Shown here one piece after another: positions 1 through 8,799 of a stretch of DNA of 64,000 nt. How positions within the stretch are numbered: position 1 is the stretch's first letter; every line of letters starts with the position of its first letter. A program made the translations under genes and the position numbers. Origin of the DNA: Alphaproteobacteria bacterium (lineage in GTDB: Bacteria > Myxococcota_A > UBA796 > GCA-2862545); NCBI GenBank assembly GCA_020632915.1, contig JACKEP010000009.1, forward strand, positions 1 to 64,000, written 5' to 3'. Under the pieces are notes generated by a model that was not told the DNA's origin, did not search any database, and saw nothing but the letters and a program-made list of their open reading frames with translations.

Positions 1-133
1 CGTCGGTGTCCGATGGCTCGGAGGTGTCGCGGTCGGGGGAGGTGTCCGGGCCGCCGGGGGTGGCGCAGGCCGCGGAGAGCAGGGCGGCGCCGAGCGCGGT
101 GGCGTGGGGGAAGCGGGTGAACGGCACGCGCAT
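1..133 (-). CDS. N-terminus of an exported lipoprotein (partial)
   Basis: The gene runs off the left edge. The minus strand reads ATG at 133 and stays open to position 1. The 44 visible codons give a classic export signal: two early arginines (R2, R7), a hydrophobic core, then LLSAAC with Cys23 as the probable lipidated residue. The -3 residue is Ser, so the lipobox is imperfect. After the Cys comes a Pro/Asp/Ser/Thr-rich linker, the same style as the other lipoproteins in this window. A GGAG lies about nine bases upstream of the ATG. The mature domain is outside the window, so no function can be given. Confidence 0.6.
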   Translation of the reverse strand, partial: MRVPFTRFPHATALGAALLSAACATPGGPDTSPDRDTSEPSDTD

Positions 134-292
134 GGCGGGGGCTCCGGGCGGAGGTCCGCAGGGGGGCGTAGCCGGGGGTGGGGGCGGGGGGGGTGGGCTC
201 CAGGTTTGTTTGGAGGAGGGCGGCGAGGGCGTGGTCGGGGGGCCGGTGAGGCCGGCGCACGGCGAGACTTCGTCCGTGCTCAGCTCGGCCCT

Positions 293-856
293 CTACAATC
301 CCAGCAGCCCGCGAGCTTCGGCCATCGAGCGGTTCAGGCCGTTGCTCTCCAGCGTCTCCATCAGCTCCTCGAGGGTCCGAGGCGGGCGCTTCAGCGACGC
401 CTGCTGCTCGTTCAGCACCCGGACGACGCCCCCCGGGGCGAGGTCCAGCAGGTCGAGCACGAACTCGTCGGGCGACATCGCCTCGACGCCGTGGGGCGCG
501 AGCCTCTCGGCAGGGAAGTCCTTGAGGTTGTGGGTGATGATGCTCTGGGCGCCACACTGGATGGCGGCAGCGAGCACGTGGCGATCGCCCGGGTCCGGTA
601 GGTCGAGTGCCCCGACCAGAGCCTGGTAGCCGTCAACCTGGACGTCGCGAATCGCGCCGTTCATCAGAGACCGGGTACGTGCGAGCTGCTCCATCGTCAG
701 ATCGGGCCGGTTCGCCAGGATGTTGCGGAACACCTCGTCCAGAATCTCGTCCGTCCACTTCACGCGCACCACGCCGGTCATCCCGACGCGGACGAGCAGG
801 TCGCGAAGCGGCGCCGGGTACAGCACGTTGGCGTCGTAGACGACCGTGAAGGCCAC
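293..856 (-). CDS. PIN-domain toxin (VapC-like)
   Basis: A 187-residue protein of the PIN fold, predicted Mg-dependent ribonuclease and toxin of a type II toxin-antitoxin pair. It opens with VVYDANVLYP, placing the first catalytic Asp at residue 8. A second acidic cluster is in DPGDRHVLAAA, followed by ITHNLKDFP, which holds the late conserved Asn/Asp typical of PIN proteins. The C-terminal third is a helical extension after the PIN core, as in the PIN_3 group. It starts 12 bases after the stop of the HTH protein at 869-1312, so the two are very likely co-transcribed, antitoxin first. The assignment to PIN is firm; the RNA target is unknown. Confidence 0.82.
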   Translation of the reverse strand: MAFTVVYDANVLYPAPLRDLLVRVGMTGVVRVKWTDEILDEVFRNILANRPDLTMEQLARTRSLMNGAIRDVQVDGYQALVGALDLPDPGDRHVLAAAIQCGAQSIITHNLKDFPAERLAPHGVEAMSPDEFVLDLLDLAPGGVVRVLNEQQASLKRPPRTLEELMETLESNGLNRSMAEARGLLGL

Positions 857-868
857 GGGAGCACTCCA

Positions 869-1312
869 TCAGTAGCCAAGATCGAGCGCTTGGGCCTCGG
901 CGGCGAGGGCGTCAGCGGCCTCCCGTCGCCTGGCGTCGTCGATGCGCTTGTACACGACCACGTCCTTGAGCATGACGCGGCGGTGCGTGCCGACCCGACG
1001 GAACGGGATCTCGCCCTGGTCGAGGAGCTTGATCAGGTAGGGCCGCGACACGTGGAGGAGGTCGGCAGCCTGCTGCGTGGTGAGCTCGGCCTTCACCGGC
1101 ATCACCGTGACAGCATGGCCGTTGGCGAGGTGCGCGAGCACCTGGACGAGGAGCTCGAAGGCCTCGACCGGGACGGTGACGGACGCGGCCCCGTCCCCCT
1201 CGGCGACGACTTCGACGTGGTCGGGGCGCTTCTTGCGGAAACCGGAGAAGGCCCGGAGCGCTTCGCTGGCCTCACGGGTGGTCTCCTCGGTCGGGAGATC
1301 GAGGGCGTGCAT
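869..1312 (-). CDS. HTH (excisionase-type) antitoxin
   Basis: A 147-residue protein with a helix-turn-helix of the excisionase/MerR type in its C-terminal half: TTQQAADLLHVSRPYLIKLL followed by the wing-like IPFRRVGTHRRV. Genes of this type are commonly paired with PIN toxins and act as antitoxin and autorepressor. The start at 1312 is chosen over the longer open frame because AAGGAGG sits six bases upstream of this ATG. The PIN gene follows after 12 bases. An 8-bp palindrome (1335-1342) lies just upstream of the ribosome site and could be its operator. The role is inferred from domain and context. Confidence 0.8.
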   Translation of the reverse strand: MHALDLPTEETTREASEALRAFSGFRKKRPDHVEVVAEGDGAASVTVPVEAFELLVQVLAHLANGHAVTVMPVKAELTTQQAADLLHVSRPYLIKLLDQGEIPFRRVGTHRRVMLKDVVVYKRIDDARRREAADALAAEAQALDLGY

Positions 1313-1334
1313 GGCGCCTCCTTGTTCCCTCAAC

Positions 1335-1342
1335 GTAGCTAC
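1335..1342 (-). promoter_or_regulatory. Palindrome GTAGCTAC upstream of the antitoxin
   Basis: Perfect 8-bp palindrome about 22 bases upstream of the antitoxin start codon. It overlaps a possible -10 element (TAGCTA). The position fits an autoregulatory operator for the HTH antitoxin. It is short, so it could be chance. Confidence 0.3.
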
Positions 1343-1734
1343 CCATCGAAGCAATCGCAACGACTCGAAACAACCGCATCCGCGTGAACACGCCTCGAAA
1401 GCAGGGCTGGTGAAGCTGCCAGGGCAAGACACATCGGCCCACGTCCGGAGGCTTGCCATGCCAGCAGAGAAGGCGATCCACGGCGTGCACACCTCCGATC
1501 GCGTCCGAGTACGGCGAAGCGAACCACGTACACACCACTGCCGGCCAGGACCTCATAGGTGCGGACCGTCCAGTCTGGACATGCGAACGCGACCCGGGTC
1601 TCCGGTCGCTCTCTACGGTGCGCACAACGCGACGCGAACTGCCTCCCAGCACGAATGGAACATCCGCTACACGGAGAGCACGCGCCCTCCCTCCACAACG
1701 ACGGAACCCACCACGATGGTCGGCTCTCGTGCCG

Positions 1735-1758
1735 AACGCATGGGGGCGGCGAGATTCG
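1735..1758 (-). repeat. Displaced 3' end of tRNA-Leu (distal attachment-site copy)
   Basis: This block matches 2523-2546, the 3' end of the tRNA-Leu gene, at 21 of 24 positions and in the same orientation (19/21 over 1738-1758). Read on the minus strand it gives part of the T-loop, the T-stem strand CTCGC, an acceptor strand CGCCCCC and discriminator A. CGCCCCC pairs perfectly with the GGGGGCG 5' strand of the tRNA gene at 2603-2609, whereas the present 3' strand (CGCCCCT) leaves a G-U pair. It therefore looks like the original tRNA end pushed aside by an insertion. Confidence 0.75.
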
Positions 1759-1933
1759 GGGTGACGCTGCCTACGGTCCCTGTCGGAGCAGCGTTCCGCA
1801 GGATCTTCGTGGCCCTCCGACCGATCCCCATCGGGAGGACCGGGGGCGATCGGATGGATTCGGGGATCGAGGACCGCGCGGAGAGCCCGCGGAAGCCCGT
1901 CGCGTTCACTCGCCGCCCGTCCGTTGCACGGGC

Positions 1934-1939
1934 TAGGGT
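1934..1939 (+). promoter_or_regulatory. Candidate -10 hexamer TAGGGT for the DUF433 pair
   Basis: TAGGGT lies 15 bases before the DUF433 ATG. The same hexamer occurs before the lipoprotein gene at 21753, and TAnnnT hexamers precede several other leading genes here. No clear -35 is visible. Confidence 0.28.
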
Positions 1940-1954
1940 CCGGTCGAGGTTCCC

Positions 1955-2176
1955 ATGCCCCACGACCGCATCCGCCGAGACCCAGCCGTCATGCTCGGGA
2001 AACCCTGCATCGCAGGGACTCGCATCACGGTGGAGTACATCTTGGAACGGCTCGAAGACGGGGATCCCATCGACGTCATCGCTGCAGCGCACGAGCGTCT
2101 CACCCGCGAGGATGTCGAAGCAGCCATCGCCTACGCTCGCGACGCGGTCGCTCACCACCAGCCCGCTGCGAAGTGA
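1955..2176 (+). CDS. DUF433 antitoxin
   Basis: A 73-residue protein of the DUF433 family, which forms a small winged/HTH DNA-binding antitoxin. The family signature is clear: RDPAVMLGKPCIAGTRITVE near residue 8, then ILERLEDGD and a final helix with LTREDVEAAIAYARD. GAGG sits five bases before the ATG. The stop TGA overlaps the GTG start of the next gene (GTGA at 2173-2176), so toxin translation would be coupled to this gene. It lies within the segment bounded by the two tRNA-end copies. The partner is frameshifted, so this may be an orphan antitoxin now. Confidence 0.85.
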   Translation: MPHDRIRRDPAVMLGKPCIAGTRITVEYILERLEDGDPIDVIAAAHERLTREDVEAAIAYARDAVAHHQPAAK

Positions 2177-2524
2177 TCGTCGTCGATGAGTGCGTCCCCG
2201 ACTGTGAACGTCGTCGCGGACGCGCTGGAAGCCGCCGCGCTCGAGGTGGTTCGGGTCAGCAGGCTCGCACCGTCCACACCCGACACGGACGTGCTCCGCA
2301 TCGCCGTCGATCGCGAAGCCGTCCTGCTCACATGCGACAAGGACGTCGGCGACCTCGGGTTCCGCGATGCCCGATCCCACGCTGGTGACGTCCTCGTCCG
2401 ACTCCGGCGCAGGACGGACCAGGAGAGGGCCACACGCGTGGTCGCGCTGTTCGAGGAGCAAGCCTCTCGACTCGCCGATGCCTTCACAGTGTTGTCGAAC
2501 ACCGGCGTCCGCATTCGCGCGTAA
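2173..2524 (+). pseudogene. DUF5615 PIN-like toxin, frameshifted
   Basis: The expected product is a PIN-like DUF5615 toxin of about 116 residues. Starting at GTG 2173 the first frame gives VIVVDECVP, the conserved N-terminus with its catalytic Asp. After a run of four C (2196-2199) the match continues in the +1 frame: TVNVVADALEAAALEVVRVS, then PDTDVLRIAV and LLTCDKDVGDLGF, to the stop at 2524. One surplus base in the C run explains the break. A shorter open frame from ATG 2186 exists but lacks the catalytic N-terminus. Real decay, programmed shifting and a sequencing error are all possible. The stop lies four bases from the tRNA-Leu 3' end. Confidence 0.75.
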
Positions 2525-2546
2525 GGCATAGGGGCGGCGAGACTCG
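2523..2546 (-). repeat. tRNA-Leu 3' end, proximal attachment-site copy
   Basis: This is the 3' part of the tRNA-Leu gene (T-loop to discriminator) plus six flanking bases. It is directly repeated at 1735-1758. The acceptor strand here differs by one base from the distal copy and pairs less well with the tRNA 5' end, as expected if it was supplied by the inserted element. Confidence 0.75.
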
Positions 2547-2609
2547 AACTCGCACTCCTCTCGGAAGCGGATTTTGAATCCGCCGCGTCTACCGTTCCGC
2601 CACGCCCCC
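2529..2609 (-). tRNA. tRNA-Leu(CAA)
   Basis: An 81-nt class II tRNA. Acceptor strands are GGGGGCG and CGCCCCT with discriminator A; the 1:72 pair is G-U. The anticodon stem GCGGA/TCCGC encloses loop TTCAAAA, giving anticodon CAA. A long variable arm (TTCC-GAGA-GGAG) and the T-arm GCGAG-TTCGAGT-CTCGC follow. CCA is not encoded. It decodes UUG, a rare codon in this GC-rich genome. The 3' end is the attachment site of the small island at 1738-2528. Confidence 0.93.
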
Positions 2610-2637
2610 AAAGCCCATCTGCCCTAACGCCCCCGCC

Positions 2638-3423
2638 CTACCGCGACGAGAACCCGGCGACGACTCCCTTCCAGCGGCCGGCGGAGTGCTTGACCTTGCC
2701 CTCGCGCTCCAGCGCCTTGAGCTCGTCGGTGACCTCCTTGGGGGTCATGTCGGCGTAGCGGTCGCGGCCGCGGTGCTTCACGCCGGCCACGAGGACCGTC
2801 TCCAACAGGCCGGCGTCGGTGGGGCGGCCAAGGCGCTCGAGGAGCACCTGGCGGATCCAGGCGGCGCGCTCGGGGTCGGCCACGAAGCGGGCCGGGGGGA
2901 CGCGGGGCGGCTTGGGGGCACGCTCGGCGCGGGGGGCGCGCTCGCCGCGGGGGGTGGCGTAGCGACGCTCGCGGGGCTCGCCGGCGGTGGGGAGCTGGAC
3001 CACGCGCTTGGGGGCGCCGATCTCGAAGGGCTCGGGCTCAGCACCCTCCCACACCGCCTGCAGGTCACGGATGTGGGCGCGATCGCCGTCGGTGCGCTTG
3101 GGGTTGGCGCTCTCGGCCTCGAACACGTCGCGCAGCGACACCGGCACCCGCGAGGGGTCGACGTCGCCCACAGCGCCACAGAACGCCGCGAACGGCTCGC
3201 CGCTCGGCAGGTCGCTCACCGCACGGGCGATGCGCTCGTGGAACCCCTTGAGCCGCACGCGCAGGCCCGTGGCGAGGTCGGGGACCTCGGTGAGCGCGTA
3301 CAGGTCGGCGATGTTGGGGGGGGCGAGCTGGCCGAGGGGCTTCGCCGACAGGGCGTTGACCTCGATCTCGACCGTGATTGGGTCCTTCCCTCGCAGCTGC
3401 CGCTCGGGCACGCTCCGGAACAA
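2638..3423 (-). CDS. Hypothetical protein with C-terminal winged-helix-like domain
   Basis: A 261-residue protein I do not recognise. The N-terminal half (about residues 15-130) is a mixed helical domain without known motif. The middle (about 150-185) is a basic Arg/Pro/Ala linker, probably disordered. The C-terminal 75 residues, ending in TDELKALEREGKVKHSAGRW, look like a small winged helix of the kind seen in DNA-binding or assembly proteins. The upstream start is a TTG at 3423 with GGGGGTG about ten bases before it; a GTG four codons in is an alternative. It is transcribed away from the adenosyltransferase gene. No operon partner is obvious. Confidence 0.6.
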   Translation of the reverse strand: MFRSVPERQLRGKDPITVEIEVNALSAKPLGQLAPPNIADLYALTEVPDLATGLRVRLKGFHERIARAVSDLPSGEPFAAFCGAVGDVDPSRVPVSLRDVFEAESANPKRTDGDRAHIRDLQAVWEGAEPEPFEIGAPKRVVQLPTAGEPRERRYATPRGERAPRAERAPKPPRVPPARFVADPERAAWIRQVLLERLGRPTDAGLLETVLVAGVKHRGRDRYADMTPKEVTDELKALEREGKVKHSAGRWKGVVAGFSSR

Positions 3424-3515
3424 ACAACACCCCCGTTCGCGCAGGCGACGTGACGTGACCGCGCCTAACGCTCGCGGGGGGGCGCCGCATCATAGGGGGC
3501 GCGTCCGGAGGATCC

Positions 3516-4100
3516 ATGCGCATCACGAAGGTCTACACCCGCGTCGGCGACAAGGGCACCACGCGGCTGGTCGGCGGCGCCGAGATCGCCAAGGACCACG
3601 CCCGCATCGAGGCGTACGGCACGGTGGACGAGCTCAACACGATCCTGGGCCTCGCCCGCACGTTCAACGCCCGCAGCGAGGTCGACGCCGACGTCGTCGC
3701 CACGCTCGACGCCACGCTCGCCCACCTGCAGAACGACCTGTTCAACGTCGGCGCCGATCTGGCCACGCCCGCCGCGGACCGCTGGCCCGGGATGATCCGC
3801 GTGGACGCCGACGACGCCACGCGCCTCGAGGGCTGGATCGACACCTACAACGCCGACCTGCCGCCGCTCAAGGAGTTCATCCTCCCCGGCGGCGGCCCCG
3901 TGGGCGCCTTCCTGCACCAGGCCCGCACCGTGTGCCGCCGCGCCGAGCGCCGGGTGGTCACGCTGCAGCACACCGCCGACGACGTCGGGGACGGCTGCAT
4001 GGTCTACCTCAACCGGCTGTCCGACCTGCTGTTCGTGCTGTCGCGCTGGGCCGCCAAGGCGCTGGGCGAGACCGAGTACTTCTGGTCCAAGCCCGGCTGA
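3516..4100 (+). CDS. Cob(I)alamin adenosyltransferase, PduO type
   Basis: A 194-residue protein that transfers adenosyl from ATP to cob(I)alamin, giving the cofactor of methylmalonyl-CoA mutase and similar enzymes. The N-terminal ATP-binding strand YTRVGDKGTTRL is the hallmark of the PduO family. DELNTILGLAR follows near residue 40, and the C-terminal signature VCRRAERRVV and LNRLSDLLFVLSR close the trimer core. Length is normal. GGAGG lies six bases before the ATG. The gene stands alone, convergent with the lipase gene six bases downstream. With the biotin carboxylases in this window it fits propionyl/methylmalonyl-CoA metabolism, but no mutase is present here. Confidence 0.93.
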   Translation: MRITKVYTRVGDKGTTRLVGGAEIAKDHARIEAYGTVDELNTILGLARTFNARSEVDADVVATLDATLAHLQNDLFNVGADLATPAADRWPGMIRVDADDATRLEGWIDTYNADLPPLKEFILPGGGPVGAFLHQARTVCRRAERRVVTLQHTADDVGDGCMVYLNRLSDLLFVLSRWAAKALGETEYFWSKPG

Positions 4101-4106
4101 TCGCCC

Positions 4107-5087
4107 TCACAGGCCCTCGGACCGCAGCCACGCCACCAGGTCCACGTAGAACTCCCGGTGGCGGAACGTGTTGAACAGGCCGGGGTGGTCGCCCAGGATC
4201 TGGCCGATCTCGTCGAGGTGGTCGGCGGGGATGCAGCCCAGGAACGTGCCGTGGCGGGCGTCGACCACGCGCACGAGGCCGTCGTTGGGGTACGGCGACA
4301 GCAGGCCGCCATCGAGGATCGGCTCGGTGAGCAGGAAGAACGGGTCGGGCGGGTCGACCACGCCCTGGTAGCGGGCGAGGAACGCCGGCTGACCCGACAC
4401 CGCGCACGCGCTGCCGCCGCTCGTCCAGTCCGTGACCCCGGCGATGCTGGCGTACCGCACGCCGGGCTGATCGGGCCACGCCGCGTCGAAGCCGGCCATC
4501 GTGGACGTCTGGAGCTGCTCGAAGCTGTCGAACAGGCTCGTCTCGTTCCCCGCGGCGTCCCACAGGGGCATGCCGACGAGGCTCACGAGGCCGTCGATGA
4601 CGTCCTGCACGCCCGAGAACGGCACCAGACCCACCACCAGGTCGGCGAGCGGCGTGCCGCCGTGGGGCGTGGAGATCGTGGTGACCGAGGCCACGAGCTC
4701 GGGGTGACGCGACGCCACGATCCGCGCGTCCAGCCCGCCTTGCGAGTGGCCGACGAGGTTGACCTTGGCGGCACCCGTGCGGGCCAGGACGTCGCGGACC
4801 GCGGCCTCGAGCTGGTCGGCGCGCACGGTGCTCGACGCGAACGGGTCCACCGCCGGCGTGAACACGTTGGTCTCGCCCGCCGCCGCCAACGCGTCCTGCA
4901 CCCCGTAGAAGTAGGTGACGAAGTCGAGCCCGGCGAAGGTCTCGAAGCCGAAGAAGCCGTGCGCGAGCACCACCGGGTACGGACCGGCCTGACCGGCGGG
5001 CACCACGGGCGTCGTGCCCGTGCCGGGCAGGTCGCACCCCGACAGCGACACCAGCGAGAACAAGGCAGCGATCACGAGGGGACGCAT
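4107..5087 (-). CDS. Lipid-anchored family I (Pseudomonas-type) lipase
   Basis: A 326-residue triacylglycerol lipase. Signal peptide with lipobox LSGC, Cys18 lipidated. The oxyanion-hole strand VVLAHGFFGF is followed by VNLVGHSQGGLD with nucleophile Ser115. The other triad residues are Asp269 in PNDGLV and His290 in DHLDEIGQ; the Asp after that His matches the calcium ligand of Burkholderia lipase. Cys228 and Cys285 sit where that lipase has its disulfide. The start at 5087 has GGAG about seven bases upstream. Relatives are usually secreted and need the foldase Lif; neither neighbour is Lif, and an outer-membrane anchor is unusual. Function is firm, folding requirements are not. Confidence 0.88.
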   Translation of the reverse strand: MRPLVIAALFSLVSLSGCDLPGTGTTPVVPAGQAGPYPVVLAHGFFGFETFAGLDFVTYFYGVQDALAAAGETNVFTPAVDPFASSTVRADQLEAAVRDVLARTGAAKVNLVGHSQGGLDARIVASRHPELVASVTTISTPHGGTPLADLVVGLVPFSGVQDVIDGLVSLVGMPLWDAAGNETSLFDSFEQLQTSTMAGFDAAWPDQPGVRYASIAGVTDWTSGGSACAVSGQPAFLARYQGVVDPPDPFFLLTEPILDGGLLSPYPNDGLVRVVDARHGTFLGCIPADHLDEIGQILGDHPGLFNTFRHREFYVDLVAWLRSEGL

Positions 5088-5196
5088 GGGGCACTCCGAG
5101 GGCTCGGCCCATGCTGACACAGGTGACCCCTTGCCGCGTGAGTGCTGTTTCGAACAGCTTGCGCCGGCTGCGACGTGAGGGTGCACCCGACGTGGT

Positions 5197-6531
5197 TCAG
5201 CGCGGCCCGCAGATCCAGCCCTGGGCGCCGCCTTCGTCGAACCACGCCGTGCAGGCCGCCGCGACGTCATCGGGCGCCGCGCCGTCTGCCCACAGCACGA
5301 CGCCACCCGCCGCGTCGACAAGGCGGCGGCTCGTGGGGTCCCACCGGCGCACGTCGTGGCCTCCGATCGCAACGCAGCCGTCTCCGCAGGCACCGGCCGC
5401 AGCCTCGCCCCGCTCCGCGAGCGCAGCGACCAGCAGGTCGACGCTCGCCCCGGGCCCCACCCACACGGGCGCACCCGCCGGCACGGTCGCCCAGCGCCCC
5501 ACGAGCGTGCTCACGCCGGCGTACGGCGGGGACGTCCGCCACCGGGCGATCGGCGACCACGCACCCGCGAGCACCGCCGCGCTCGCAAGCACCAGCACGG
5601 CGCCACGCGCGCCCACCGAGGCGCACACCGCGACGGCGCGGGCGAGCGCGAGCGCCACCAGCGGCGCCACCAGCGCACCCGCCGTCGGCGCGGCCGGTCC
5701 CCACCACGACGCCGCGGCGAGACCCGCCCCCAGGCCGAGCGCCGCGGGCCCGACGCGCCGCGGCAGGCCCTCCATCATCGCGCCCGCCCCCACGCCGGCG
5801 ACGACCGCCAGGGCCGCGACGCCCGGTCCGCCGAGCGCCAGCCCGAGGCCGACCACCGCGGCGACGTCGGCGTCGGCGAGCACCAGCGCCGAGGCGAACA
5901 CGAGCGCTGCGATGGCGAGCGGACGCCCGGCCGCACGCGGCAGCACCGAGACCACCCCCTGTCCGGCCACCCACGCCGCACCGAGCGGGTGCACCAGCGC
6001 GAGCACCGTCGCCGACAGGCCCGCACCCCATGCGCGGTGCGGTCCGGTGCGGGCCAGCACGCCCAGGTGCACCAGCGCCGCCAGCATCGCGAGCGCGTCC
6101 GGCGTGGCGCGCGCGCCCGCGGCCACCGCCGCCGGTGCCGCCGCCACGACGAGCCCCGCGATCGTCGCGCCCATCAGGCCACGGCCGACGCGCTGACCGG
6201 CGCGGAACACCACCACCACCCCAAGCAGGCTGGCGAGCATCGACAGGCTGCGCGCCGCACCGAGTCCGCCCCCCGCCATGGCGACCGCGGCGTGCAGCGC
6301 CGCGGCGCCCGGGTACAGCGCCTCGCCCGTGCGCACGTGCAGCTCTCCAGGGGACACCGGCGCCGTCAGCAGCGGCATCCGCAGCCACGCCGCGAGCGCC
6401 AGCAGGCCCGCGAGCACCACCCGCGCGCCGGGGTCCACGGCCGGAGCGGGCACGGCCGTCGCCGCCTGGGGCGGCTGCGCGCGCGGGTCCGCCGCGGCAG
6501 GGTCGGGCGCGGAGGGAGGCACGGCCGACAC
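5197..6531 (-). CDS. Polytopic membrane protein, GT39/ArnT-like
   Basis: A 444-residue, extremely Ala/Val/Leu-rich protein with roughly eight to ten membrane segments from residue 35 to about 320, then a soluble C-terminal domain of about 110 residues containing a CGDGC pair. The pattern ARSLSMLASLLGVVVVFRAG, then GARATPDALAML, resembles the first loops of dolichyl-phosphate-mannose/ArnT-type glycosyltransferases (GT39). The expected acidic catalytic motif is not obvious, so the family call is tentative. The GTG start at 6531 lies one base after the stop of the biotin carrier gene, so it is the last gene of the carboxylase operon, although a metabolic link is not apparent. Confidence 0.6.
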   Translation of the reverse strand: MSAVPPSAPDPAAADPRAQPPQAATAVPAPAVDPGARVVLAGLLALAAWLRMPLLTAPVSPGELHVRTGEALYPGAAALHAAVAMAGGGLGAARSLSMLASLLGVVVVFRAGQRVGRGLMGATIAGLVVAAAPAAVAAGARATPDALAMLAALVHLGVLARTGPHRAWGAGLSATVLALVHPLGAAWVAGQGVVSVLPRAAGRPLAIAALVFASALVLADADVAAVVGLGLALGGPGVAALAVVAGVGAGAMMEGLPRRVGPAALGLGAGLAAASWWGPAAPTAGALVAPLVALALARAVAVCASVGARGAVLVLASAAVLAGAWSPIARWRTSPPYAGVSTLVGRWATVPAGAPVWVGPGASVDLLVAALAERGEAAAGACGDGCVAIGGHDVRRWDPTSRRLVDAAGGVVLWADGAAPDDVAAACTAWFDEGGAQGWICGPR

Positions 6532-6532
6532 G

Positions 6533-7071
6533 TCAGGCCCCCGGCCGGATCCAGAACAACGGCGTCCCCTCGCCCACCCCGGCCGCCTCGCCGACGTCGA
6601 CGCGCTCGACCGTGCCGGCCATCGGGCTGCGCACCGGCGTGAACGTCTTCATCACCTCGACGAGCGCGAGGGTGGCGTTGGCCGCCACCGCGCTGCCCAC
6701 CGCGGCGAACGCGGGCGCCCCGGGCTCGGGCCGCAGGTAGACGGTGCCGTCGGTCTCGGCACGCACGGCCACGCAGCCCTCGGGACCGCCGCCGGGCTGG
6801 GTGGCGACCTTGGCAGCGGCGACCGTCGGCCCCCCCTCGCCCTGCACCATCAAGGGCGCGCCGTAGGCGACCCAGGTGCCCGCGGGCAGCACGTCCGTGG
6901 CCACCCCGCCCACGTCGGGCGGCGCGATCACCGGCACGACCTGGCCGTCGCAGACGAGGCTGCCGAGGCGCGCGCCGGGGACCAGGGGCACGCCCTCGGC
7001 CACGTGCGGACGCCAGGTGCCGACGCCGGGGGCGCCGAGGGTGGCGTCGCTGCGCACCGCGGCGCGCGGGG

Positions 7072-7075
<4 letters not shown>
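6533..7075 (-). CDS. Biotin carboxyl carrier protein with a degenerate first repeat
   Basis: A 180-residue carrier subunit of the acyl-CoA carboxylase encoded just upstream. Residues 100-178 form a biotinyl domain: an AccB-like thumb in YLRPEPGAPAF, then LVEVMKTFTPVRSPMAG with biotinyl Lys143. The usual motif is EAMKM, so Val-Met-Lys-Thr is atypical. Residues 20-80 look like a second, degenerate copy of the same fold, with VVPVIAPPDVGGV where the lysine hairpin should be and no Lys. The ATG at 7075 overlaps the stop of the carboxyltransferase gene (ATGA). BirA at 16030-16815 is the likely modifying enzyme. Confidence 0.82.
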
Positions 7076-8796
<1,721 letters not shown>

Positions 8797-8799
8797 CCC

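Larger units (their letters stand above)
1313..1954. other. Gene-free, lower-GC stretch between two toxin-antitoxin pairs
   Basis: No open frame here resembles a protein. The first 60 bases of it (1321-1380) are 31/60 G+C, far below the surrounding chromosome, and the stretch stays AT-richer than the rest until about 1700. It contains the displaced tRNA end (1735-1758), a 13-bp palindrome GTCCAG-T-CTGGAC at 1568-1580 and a TAGGGT hexamer ahead of the DUF433 gene. It is probably the remains of accessory DNA. Confidence 0.55.

Noticed and set aside
1568..1580. Palindrome GTCCAG-T-CTGGAC in the gene-free stretch
   Set aside because: Perfect but 250 bases from any start codon and without a second copy; no reason to link it to a gene.
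2186..2524. The short frame from ATG 2186 taken as an intact DUF5615 gene
   Set aside because: It lacks the catalytic N-terminal Asp segment, which is present just upstream in another frame; the gene is better described as frameshifted.
1667..2611. Minus-strand open frame across the tRNA-Leu and the DUF433 pair
   Set aside because: It runs through a tRNA gene and two plus-strand genes and resembles no protein.
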